From Undaria pinnatifida (Eukaryota > Sar > Phaeophyceae > Laminariales > Alariaceae), in the NCBI GenBank assembly GCA_012845835.1, contig JABAKD010000020.1, forward strand, positions 1,932,936-1,996,935: a DNA stretch of 64,000 nucleotides. The letters are read 5' to 3'. The notes beneath the pieces were generated by a model. That model did not search any database and was not told where the DNA came from. It saw only the letters and a list, made by a program, of their open reading frames with translations. The position numbers were made by a program, and so were the translations under genes. Position 1 is the stretch's first letter. Every line of letters begins with the position of its first letter. Shown one piece after another: positions 1 through 11,184 of the stretch.

Positions 1-285
1 TGAATTCGCTATTCGAACCAAATTGGCTGACGTCCTTGATATATTTTTTATAAAATAATCACGGGCCTCTTCTTTCTGCCCCATTTATTTACATGTTACA
101 GTTAGTTGCATTCTTCCTTGTGCAAGCGTAGCGGGCGGCGTCAGCAGCCTTGCGGAGCGGAGCCCTGCGCTTTCTTTGCAACCACACAGAGTACCACCAG
201 ATATTGGGCGAAGTACCGGGTACCAGGTACCGTTGGAACGTGTGTGTACTCGTCTTTTCGATTTTTCGTCGATGTTTTTTTCTCC
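1..285 (+). repeat. Repeat family A, end of one unit and start of the next
   Basis: This is part of a dispersed, locally tandem repeat with a unit of about 350 bp. Landmarks in order are a GTACC-rich start, a 'gtactcgtctttt' block, a 'gccgatcagaacgtgacat' block, a 'cagcacagcac' run, 'gctcttggcattatcaaat', 'gggcctcttctttctgc', and an imperfect hairpin 'gcgggcggcgtcagccgcc' before 'gcggagccctt'. Bases 50-170 carry the last landmarks of one unit. Bases 180-285 start the next unit, which resumes at 3342 after an LTR element insertion. Reverse copies lie near 34.9-35.3 kb and 52.0-52.3 kb. No coding function is seen and the class is unknown. Confidence 0.75.
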
Positions 286-710
286 TGTTGTTACGGTTCC
301 GTGACAATTTCAAGAGTTACTATGACAGAGGCGTTTTCGTGATAGTAGGGGTCGCGCTATTTACGCCCCCTCCCTAAGTCGGATGTGGCTGCCCCACCCG
401 GACACAATTCCTTGGGTTCACGTTCACAAACCCTGCGGATAAGCAATCACGCTACCATCTACACATTAATTTCTTGGGAGACTTCATACCTTGATCACCT
501 GCACAGGGGACTTGCTCTCTTCCCCCGAGGGATGTACAAGCGCCCTCTGGACTCGGTCGTATCGGTCCTTCGGAGGTCAGTCATTATGAATATCTGAGGC
601 GTGCTACAGACATAGCCCACGTGTGGACCCTGAGATGCTAGTAGGCCAGATATCTTCGTCTGTCTCGCCTTGACTCCAGACCTCGCTGCACTACGGCACG
701 ATTCGCAACA
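286..710 (+). repeat. Left LTR of the non-autonomous element
   Basis: The left direct repeat matches 2917-3341 along its whole length. The TG end lies at 286 or 289, depending on whether a duplicated TGT is counted, and the CA end is at 710. LTR promoter and polyadenylation roles are family knowledge and were not read here. Confidence 0.85.
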
Positions 711-2916
711 TGGTGTCCAATCCGAGAATCGAATTCGGATTGCCACAGCCACAATGTGGTGTACTGCCCACTATACTTATTAGGGTTCCACTGTTGTTAC
801 TGCTGCCTCGTCGGGTTGTTGTTGCGGTTGTGGCTACCGCGACATCGTTCCTGTGTGCAGTATTTGATGAACCACCCTCCTCTTTTCCCATCCCTTTTCT
901 TTTCCTTTTACCCATTATTGCGTGTTCTGTTTTGGGGATCCCTGGAGGGGATGCAGGCGATGATTGCGGTGTGGACATCGCTGTCGTCAGACACAGCAAG
1001 CAGTGGCCACATAGTTGGCTCTCTCTAGGATGAGGCAACGGCACGGATACTAGAGCCGCTTGATGATGTAGCTTGTTCTTTTTTTATTGAACCGGATGTC
1101 ATCATGTGCGCACGCATAGTTTCGTTCCTTCGTATATATTTGAAGGCTCGCACGCTCCGCTGTATTTGTCAACTCCCTGCCGTTTGCACTCATCTCTCAA
1201 GCAATGTATTCTGCTGCCAGGCCGCTGTTTTCTGGTGTTATTGCTGTATGACCGCCTCCGCCTGCCTCTACTGCTGGTTGTTTTGTTTCGCATGTCCTTA
1301 TCAATTAAGCAGAATAGCATGATTGCGCACATAGTTTGCGCTCCTTTGTTTGTAGAAAACTACCATACTGCGCTGCATTCCTCAGCTAGCTGTCGTTCAC
1401 TCACCCCTCGTGTTGCTTTCCTCTGCTGTTCTGCTGTTGCTTTCTGCCGTCGTTGCTGTTTTGCCCCCAGTCGTTGCTTGCTCACGGATTCCCCGCGTGT
1501 TTCGACCTTTCGTCGCCGTCGATCTCTCTACGCCTCTTGCCGCAAACTGCAGAGTCAGGTGTGCGACTACGGAGACCGCCGCTGGCAGACCTGCTGTTCC
1601 CCGTGTGTTGCCGCAAACGACGATGTTAGAGAGATGCTTCAAGCGAGAGGGAGGTTCTTCCGTCTTCAGCACACCACACCGACGACGACACCACACCGAT
1701 GAAGTCACGATTCATTGTTGGAGACGATTTCGTTTTATTTACGATAGCCGTGTGAGCTGTTTTGTTTAGTTTTGTTTTGTTTTTGCCCTTTCCATTTCGA
1801 TGCGTAGCCGGGTTTTGCTGTATTTCATTTTGAATGCTATGGGCGTGTTGGCTGTTTTGTTTTGCTTTGTTGTTTGTTTTTGATACGAGTAGTCGTGTTG
1901 GCTGATTCGTTTGTTTCGTTTTTTATTTCGATATCCGTGTTGGCTGTTGTGTTGTGTTCTGTTTTGGTGTTGTTTTTGGCTGTTTTCTTTTGATTAGTTT
2001 TTTTTTCCATAGCTGTGTTGGCTGCTATGTTGTGTTTTGGGGTTGGTTGTTATTGGCCGTGTTGTTTCGTTCTGCTTTTTGCCTTTTTCGACTCAGTTCT
2101 TACTTTGGAGGCTCAACTGTTGCTACAAACTAATCTTTCTGCGATTGTGATTGCTTTGTTTCGGAGTTACGAACGGGATTCCATCGGGTTTTTTGCTCGT
2201 TGTATGGGTTTCCTCTGCGCATCTGCGTTGATTCTTCTATTTCTTGACTCATGGAGGGTATGCCCTATTTCTGGATCGGCACTGCTTTGTGAAGAGTCGG
2301 ATAGGCTGTTGGTACAGTCTCTTGAGCAGTGACGGGGTCGTGTTTACTATTTGGGTATGTGTTGAATTTGACTGGACTATTAAGTGGTTGTTCGGTGAGG
2401 GCTACATACTTATCCTCGACCTTCGGCCGTTTATTTTGTTTGAGGTTTATTGTGTCAGATGTTTCCTTTTTTGCTTTGATACCTGGCATCGGAGTTCCCC
2501 TTTTGCCAAAGGTTTAGGATTTCTTTGCCCGTCGTGCTTTTTTTCTTTTTGCGGTATGTTACTGAGCTACCGACGTTGCATTTTGGTGGAGGATAATATT
2601 GTATGTGGGCAGACTCCAAGAGGAGTGGACGAGTCAGTCCCGTGGAGTTGCGGTTTGCTTTCATGCACGTTAATTACGTTTACATACGGACTTTTATCCA
2701 TTGAATGGTGGTCAGGCAATTAAATACGCAGTGAAAAGGCAGGGGGGAGGTTTTTATCGAGGATTTCCCTCTTATGGTCCTGTGTGTTCGGTTTGTTAGC
2801 CTATCCTCGAGGTCATTATTTCTGTAGAGAGCTTTGCGACTCTTTACCCTTGGCTATACAGTCACAGGATTGCTGTAGCATATTGCTCTTGTCTCATCGC
2901 ATTATGCTAGGGGGGA

Positions 2917-3341
2917 TGTTACGGTTCCGTGAAAATTTCAAGAGTTACTACGACAGAAGCATTCTCGTGATAGTAGGGGTCGCGCTATTTACGCCCCCTC
3001 CCTAAGTCGGGTGTGGCTGCCCCACCCGGACACAATTCCTTGGGTTCACGTTCATAAACCCTGCGAATAAGCAATCACGTGCCCATCTACACACTAATTT
3101 TTAGGAGACTTCATACCTTGATCACCTGCACAGGGGACTTGCTCTCTTCCCCCGAGGGATGTACAAGCGCCCTCTGGACTCGGTCGTATCGGTGCTTCGG
3201 AGGTAAGTCATTATGAATATCTGAGGCGTGCTACAGACATAGCCCACGTGTGGACCCTGAAATGCTAGTAGGCCAGATATCTTCGTCTGTCTCGCCTTGA
3301 CTCTAGACCTCGCTGCGCTAGGTAGGGCACGATTCGCAACA
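2917..3341 (+). repeat. Right LTR of the non-autonomous element
   Basis: The right direct repeat starts TGTTACGG immediately after a G-rich purine tract and ends GCAACA. The sequence after it resumes the interrupted family A repeat. Confidence 0.85.
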
Positions 3342-3975
3342 CTCCATCTCGGTCCTCTTCACGATTTTTTCTTCGCAAATTACACTACTGCCGATCAGAA
3401 CGTGACATTGTCAACATACAGCACAGCACAGACAGGGCAATCAGCTCCGCACAAGTAGCTCTTGCCATTATCAAATCGCTAGTTGCACTAAATCATGGGC
3501 CTCTTCTTTCTGCTCCCTTCACATTTATTTATTAGTTGAAATCTTACTTGCGCGAGCGTAGCGGGCGGCGTCAGCCGCCCTCGCAGCGGAGCCCTTGTAT
3601 TTTTATACCTGTATGTACGTGTGTATTGCTGCTGTGTACTCTCGTCTTTTTTGTGATTTCTTCATTGATTGTGCTCTCTCAGTCCTCTTGATGATGCTTG
3701 TTTGTTTTTCGCCGATTGCACCCGACCCGTATTGCCGATCAGCACGTGGCATCGCCAGCAAGCACACAGCACAACACAAAAACAGAGCAATCTCAGCTTT
3801 GCACAGGTAGCTCTTGGCATTATAAAGTCACTAGTTGACCAAATAAATGATGGGCCTCTTCTCTCTGGCCCCCTTCACATTTTATTTTGTTCTTCCTTGC
3901 GCTTGCCAAGAGTAGCGGGCGGCGTCAGCCACCCGCTGAGCGGAGCCCTTACCTTGTAAATACATACATACCTGG
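3342..3975 (+). repeat. Repeat family A, continuation and a further tandem unit
   Basis: 3342-3597 completes the unit begun at about 180. 3598-3955 is another full unit with the same landmark order: 'actctcgtctttt', 'gccgatcagcacgtggcat', 'cagcacaacac', 'gctcttggcattataaagt', 'gggcctcttctctctg', then the hairpin and 'gcggagccctt'. A third start follows from 3956 with two copies of TACCTGGTA (3969 and 3985). The 3976-4223 stretch holds nothing else recognisable. Confidence 0.75.
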
Positions 3976-4223
3976 TACCACCGGTACCTGGTACGAAATA
4001 CAGATAGGCATAGACTACAAGTAGATCGATGTCAGTTTTAGTTTTCGAAAAAAATAATAAAATAGCGGGACCCTCAAACTTAGCTGTATGTACCGGTATG
4101 TACGTGCGCGACCCAATTAGAAAGAGGAGTATTCGATCAGATTATTTGAATCCTGATTTTTAATTGAGAACATACTCGGCGTGCCTTTCGCTTGGGCAAA
4201 GATCGTCGGTTGTCAAGGGCACA

Positions 4224-7200
4224 ATGAGCACCGAAGCACTCGCTACGTGGCTGCGCGTTCGACGCAACCACGCCGCGGAAGCCAAATCCCTGCGCGAGGA
4301 AGCGTACCCGTCCCTCGCCGACTCCAAACTACAGGGCAACTCCACCATCCTCAGCAGAAGGCAGGTCTTTTTGCTATTTATTGTTGTACTGACCCTCAGA
4401 TTGACGATGATGTGCGTGCGCTCGGCGTTCGTATCATGTGGATGTTACAAGTACACTACGAAGTAAGTACACATTACACCAAGACATCCTCCTCCTCCTC
4501 GTAGGTGTGTGTCGAAGGGAATCAGTTGGTAGGTTAGGTGTACATTCCCGAACCACGTTTCTTTGCTCTGCGCTCCGATTATAGTCTACGTACAGCAGTA
4601 GCGCCTATTTTGGCCTGCTGTACACCGTGGTGCCCACGCTTTGGTGCGAGAACGATTCAACAAGCACCGTACAACTACCGCCATTGCCGACTGCCAGCCA
4701 GTATGTAAGCACAGTAGTTGTGTAAGATATCCAGAGGGTACTTTATGTAGAATAATCTGTACTTTGTAGAATACTCTGTAGGATACTCTGTAGGCTACAA
4801 TGCAGGATACCCTGTAGAATACCCTGTTGTGTAGTCTATACTGTTATAGGCTACTACTCTCCTCTAGGATACTCTGTTTTGTTGTTTTTGGTCGTCTCAT
4901 CTCTTATCTTCGCACAATTTCTTTGTCTTTCTCCCTACGCGTAACTCAGACCCAGGGTCACTAAGCAGGTTCTCCTTTCCCCTCCCCACTACGGCTACGT
5001 GCCTTCATTTTTATCGCGAGGAGACGTCAGCCCTTTCTTTCCTCGTCGACTCTCGCGTTGAATTGCGCCTACCCACGCCGCTAGGCGCTCTCAGCAGCTG
5101 ATTCCTTTGATTTGTTATCATAAAAATAAACTCGAAACCCCGACGCACGTGAGGTTCGAAGTCCAGAACCAATTCTACTAAAATAGTACTTCGAAGCATT
5201 AATAGCATTCGAGGATAGCCACTAGACCACCAGGGCGACCGGTATTGAATACTGTACTGGAGCCTGTCCTGTGCCCACGGACTTGATTATGCGAGTTAAT
5301 GTGAGAACAACAACAACTCTGTATACCGATCGTACTCGTGATTTATGTGCATGTTGGGCGAATATAAATACGATTTGGATTTCGGATTTCATACGTACCG
5401 ATCATAAAAATCTAACTGCATGTTGCCCGTTGCACGATATCTATTAATATCTGCATCTTGTACTCTGTACGTCTATCTACAGCGCTCAGCCTTTGCACCA
5501 CCGTGTCTTCTGGCGGGAAGAGACCACATCGACCTCGCTTTGGGAAGGGGTACATGGAGCGATCGAGGCCGAAAAGAGACTGAACGCGGCACCACCAAAG
5601 CACGACGGGCACAAGCACGATCAAGAGAAGGTTCGCTCCACAGAAGAACAGCATGATGAGGAAAATATTAAAGATACAAGTACTTGTAGTTTTTCCGATC
5701 CGGCTACCCTTCTTCGAGAGGTATCCAAATTTTCGGATCTTCGGCGACTGGCAAGAGTTTTGGCCCAACGCGACCCCGACTTTGGGCGTCCCGAGCCCTT
5801 CATGGCTGCGCTGCACGACGGCAACCCTGCCGTTGTGGAAATGATGCTGCGCCACCAAAGAGAGCACGGTGGTGGCCTCGCCTTCGCCCGATCCTTTCGC
5901 TCTTGGATACTAAACGTCGCCGGTCATGATGATGGCGAGGGATCGCCGAGATGCCTCCCTCTGCACGCGTCGTGCCACGCTGGGTCCCCCGAGGTGTTGT
6001 CGGTGCTCTTGAAATTTATCTTCGATTCCTATTCGGTCGAAGACCAGGCGGCAATGGTGAACGCAAGAGATTGTAATCATAGGAGCGCGCTGCATCTGGC
6101 GAGCTGGTCGCCTCGGCCGCAATGCCCTGGGAGAAGGAACGCTATGATCAGGTGCGGTTCATTTCGAGGGTATGGTACAGTAAGTATACAAAGTAGCAAA
6201 AAAAAAGTTTACTACACCTACCCCTACGTCCGAGACCTACCGTAGACAGGGAGGGATCATGAACTACAGTAAAACCAACTATGTATGTCTGAAAAAACAA
6301 TGTACTTTTCTTCAATTCGTACAGAAATATCACTCCTTTGGTTTGTTTTTCCTTCTGACGTTTCAGGAGTATGATCATGCTGTATTATTAGCTTTTTTGC
6401 CGCGTGCACTACTCGTTCGAGGCATTTTGGTTTCATTCCATCCCAAATCCATCTATTATCTTTGCACGTTTTGTCCAGCCCCATCCCTTTTCGAAACTCG
6501 CATCCGGGGACACATAGCACCCCCCCCCCCCCCTCCCCACTACGGTGCATGCCTTCGTTTTTATCGCGAGAATGGTTATTAAACGTGTTCTTCCCCCGTC
6601 GAATTGTGTCGAATTGCGTACGAAACGAATCGATACAAGCTTCTAACACATCGTACATGGCGTGCTAACGCTCGTTTGTGGAAGAGGGCGCGCGGGTTTT
6701 TCGGGCATACCACAATCTTTTTCAATTACAGGCAGGCCTCAACCATTTCCTTCACGGCGGTATCGCAATTATTCCTAGTACATTATTTATTAGCTGTCAG
6801 TCTGTTCCGAGAAAAGCGATCTCACAAGTGACAACCAACGACATAATTTTCACCGCACTTTTACTGGCGCAACTTAAATGCCTTGCAGAAATCTCCTCGC
6901 CCACGACGCGGACGTACACCTGAAAGACACTAACGGCCGGACGGCCCTCCATCAAGCTTGCCAAGCTGGAGATTGCTTGTCCGTCGAGGTAAGCTTATTT
7001 CCAACAGCGGAACAATGGGTGGGGTGGGGGATCAGGGGGTGGTTGGTTGGGAGGAACTACAGAAGTACGTGTTGGGCTACTTGGGTCACGCTACCTGGTG
7101 AGTATAATAAGACCGGGGGTTGTTACAGACACAGGCCACCCTTTGCAGGTCACTCTACTAGGCAGGTTCCACTTTGGTCACTTACTAGTCCCACGCATGC

Positions 7201-10200
7201 CACGGATGAACTGACCGCGTGCAAATCCGCGAAGCAAACGCATCGTCCCCTTTTTCTTATACGCACACGCCTTCAAAGGCATGTGAAATCCCTTTATATA
7301 AGTTCCAGATCTAGATGTCACGCCTTGTTAGGCTACCAGGAAAATTCTATAACACTAGCCCACCCTGATGAGCCGTATATGCAAACATATGGAAGATTCG
7401 GGGAAGCACCAGTTCCACGGTCTTGAGAATGATTCGAAGATGCGGCTCTTTAAAACCTACTCCCACACCTCTACCCTGCGAGGCTAGGGAGCGTCGGGAA
7501 AGCTGCTAAAGCAGAAAACCACAAACCAAGAACGGGAAGCGAGAAGCGGGCTGAAGGATTCCCCAGCGAATGGCGGGATCGACAGGCGCGAGAGCTGTCA
7601 CTTTCCGCAGATTAGCGAGGGTTAGGCCAGAGGGAACAGAAAGGGGAAAACGGGAGTTATGCAGAAAAAAAAATAGAAAGCTGTTTGAGTAGACTCGCCG
7701 CAAAGCAGTGACAGTTACGTGTCGGTTCGGAGTATGGTTTCTTGGGCTATTCGTTCATGTCCTTGGATCTGTGTGTGCTGTGACGAGCCGCGAGGCTCTC
7801 ACTCCTTTTCCTGTTCCTCCTGTTAACTTTCCCTCGCGGGTGTGTGACAACCGATAATACACGAACTTAAAAGAGAAGCCATTCGGCAGCCCAGCGGGGT
7901 GAGTCGACGCTAACCGGCGCGGTCGGAACTAAACATTCTAGAATTGTTGGTACCAAAGTGAGACCATGGCTATTTCTGTGGAAGATCAACTAGCCGAGCT
8001 GAGAGCGCAGCTGGCAGAGGAGAGGGAGTCACGCGCGGCGGCCGAGAGGGCAGCCGCGGAACGCGCTGACGCACAACGCGTTCAGCACGAGCAGACCATG
8101 AAGATGCTGGCCCAGATGATGGCCCAGCAAGGTGTAGAAGACAAGACAAGTCCGGATGGGGAGGCGCACGAGGCGTCTGCTGCGAGTGGCGAGGTAGAAG
8201 ATCCTGCGTCACCAACATCCCGAGTGGGCCCTGTCAACCCTTCTGTGCCCATGGTGATTGGTCCACGAGAGGATCAATCAATAGGGAGTGCCCAAAGCGG
8301 GTTGGACGGAGACTACGGTCTCCAAGGTGAGCCCGCTGTGACACACGGGAGCCGAAGATCTTTTCGAGCTCCCATGAAGATGAATCCACCGCAGCTACGA
8401 GACAGAAAGCAGTTTCATATTTTTCAGCAGAAAGTGCATACGTATGCGAAGTTCCAGGACTTCGACAGTGTTCTGTACGCCGAGTCTCATCTCGACGTCG
8501 GCGACCAACTCAAATCGAAGAGCGATTTCCTCCGGGAAGGAGTGCCCGAACTAGTTTATGAACGACATCTTAGAGCCTGGTTCTTCCTGTCCCAGGCATT
8601 CCACCTAACAATAGATGTCGGGCGTTTCCAACGGAGCAAGTCCCCCGGAAAATGTTGGGAAGAAACTGTGAAGTACTATTGCCCCAAGAGCACCGGGGAT
8701 CAAATCTCTCTGCGGAAGACGCTCAGTGATTTTAAAGTCGAAAAGGGAGTTGACCCGATCCCGAGATTGTACAATCTCGAGGAACACGTGATGAAAATGC
8801 ACACTGCGGGTATTGATGTTGATGAACAAACCACCCTCTGCACGTTTGTTGCTGGTCTGCCTGTGTCGGAGTACGACTTCGAGATACGGCAGCTGAGTCG
8901 AAGACTGTCCTTCGACCGGGATGAGGTGATACATTCCATCGAATCCCAATACAACCTTCTGCGCTCTCGGAGGCAGAAGAACTCCGCAGCCCATGCGCTC
9001 GTTGTTGACGGGCGTGGTGGGGGCGGGGGACGCGGACACCCTGGCGGGAAGCGCGGGGCCGCGGAGGCGGCCGAGGAGGCAAGCACGCCGAGAAGAAGAA
9101 GTACGGCGACGGAAACGGCGCTGAGGACAACAAGCCTGCGGCAAAGGGACCGCAGTGCTACAAGTGTGGGCTTCGAGGCCACTTCGCCCGCGACTGCACC
9201 ACACAGCTCTGCAAGCGGTGCAACGGTCGGGGGCACGACGAGGATAAGTGTCCTTCGTCTACCGACATGCACGCCAACATGGTGATAGAGCTACCTGAAC
9301 CGCCGGAGTCGGACTCAGATTCAGGATCGACGACTTCGAGTTGCGTCGCGTCTGGGTTTATGGCGGTGGAGCTGGATCATGCAGGGTGTGGGTACCAACC
9401 AGGCAAGTGTGATGATGGTGGTCCAATCGGTGGTGTAGGGGAACTGGCTCTGCAGGCCGGGGTTAAATCGGAACGTTGGCACTTTGATACTGGAGCCTCG
9501 GGCATCTTTACCCGTAGCTCCGAGAAAATGACTAACTTCCGACCATGCAACAAGCAACTTAGCGTTGCTGGTGGCGGTAAACTGCTTCGCATAAAAGGTC
9601 TAGGCGACCTTACCCTCGAATTCCCTTCGGGCGATGGCCAACCTGCCATGCGCATGGAGTTCAAAGAAGTAGGGTTCTCACCTGAGCTTGATTTCAACCT
9701 CATTTCGGTGTTGAAGGCCGTCAAACATCGGTACAAGTTTAGTATCGATGACCCCGGACTCACCATCCACCAAAAAGATACTGGTCAAGAGATCCTATTG
9801 CCCCCTTACGGGGACATGTACGTCGGACATGGCCGTAGGGTGGATGGCAACGAGATAGCCTGCGCAGTTCTTACACCCGGGCGTATGCCCACCACCGATG
9901 TGGATATTAACCACTATCATCGCACTACCTCCCACACCCACCCCCGTTTGTTGAGGAAATCGGCGGAGCAGCAAGGCGTCAAGCTGAAACCTGGGGTGAA
10001 GCTGCTCCCGTGCGTGGGATGTTCAACAGCGAAAGGGTACAGCGCACCGGTGCCCAAGTCCACAAACTCTCGTTCAGATAAGAAAAACGGGAGAGTTTTC
10101 GTTGATTCGACGGAGAAGAAGCCTGTCGCTTCGACCGGTGGAAGCCTGTATGGTATCATTTTTCGTGGCGATGCCACACGAATGTCGCGAGAATACTTCA

Positions 10201-11147
10201 TATAATCAAAATCTGAAGCCCCGGCAAGGCTACTTCAGTACATCGCTGATACTAGCCAGGATGGTCTGATAGGAATCATCCGTTCTGATGACGCGCCTGA
10301 ACTGATGTACGGAGAGTTTGCAGAGATCTGCAACAAAAACGGAATCAAGCGCGAGTTTACGTCAGCGAACACACCGCAGTTGAATGGTGTAGCAGAACGT
10401 GGGCTAGCACTTATCGAGAAGTTAGCCAAGACGTCGATGATCCAGGCAAAATCGTCTTTCGTCGGCCAAGATTTGCCGTCGACGGAGCGGCTGTGGGCTG
10501 AAGCTCATCATTTTGCCTGCGACAATCTCAATCGCACTGCTACAACCTCAAATAAAGACATGAAATCTCCCTACGAGATGTGGCACGGCAAACCACCGTC
10601 GCCGACGTTGGTGCAGTGGCTCCAACCATGTTTCTTCAAGACGAAGAGAAAACACAAGTGCGACCCGCAAGCGGAACCGGGATTTTATCTCGGGCCCGCA
10701 GACAACCATCCGAGGGGAACATGTCGTATCCTGTCGAAAGCAACTAACCAAATTCACCTCACCCGTGATGTCACCTGGCATCATGTCCAGACCTCTGCCC
10801 CCTTGCCAGCCTATCAGCAGGCACCCCCTACACCCGTTGAAGGGAGGGGGCATGACGACGAGACCGCCGTCGGGGGCAGGGAGGGCACACCACTTCAAGG
10901 TGGTGGGGGGGATGATGACGCTTCGGACAGCGATGACGACCTCTCAGTGCAGTGGGAAGACGAGACACACGATGCCAAGGATGTCAACGTCGCCGCCGGC
11001 AGAGCACCGGAGACGACCGAGCCGACAGGAACTCCGTTCCAGGGGACCACCCCCTCCGCGGCAGTGTCTAATGGAGGTTCGTTCGGGGACGATGGTGGTA
11101 CCACCCCGAGCAGCAGCAACCAGCGCAGAAGCCGAAGTCGCAGAGGC

Positions 11148-11184
<37 letters not shown>

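Larger units (their letters stand above)
286..3341 (+). mobile_element. Non-autonomous LTR retrotransposon (LARD/TRIM-like), fossil
   Basis: Two direct terminal repeats of about 425 bp (286-710 and 2917-3341) begin TGTTACGG, end GCAACA and are about 95% alike by eye. A TGG primer-binding-like site follows the left repeat directly at 711, and a purine tract (AGGGGGGA, about 2909-2916) precedes the right one. The 2.2-kb interior has T-rich frames but no recognisable gag, protease, integrase or reverse transcriptase, so it would depend on another element. CTCC flanks both ends, consistent with a short target duplication, and the flanks are two halves of one family A unit. The superfamily cannot be assigned. 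LTR divergence makes it older than the copia element at 7.7 kb. Confidence 0.85.

Noticed and set aside
1106-1769. Overlapping frames of up to 198 codons inside the non-autonomous LTR element
   Set aside because: They lie in T-rich low-complexity interior sequence, open on several frames, with no gag or pol motif.
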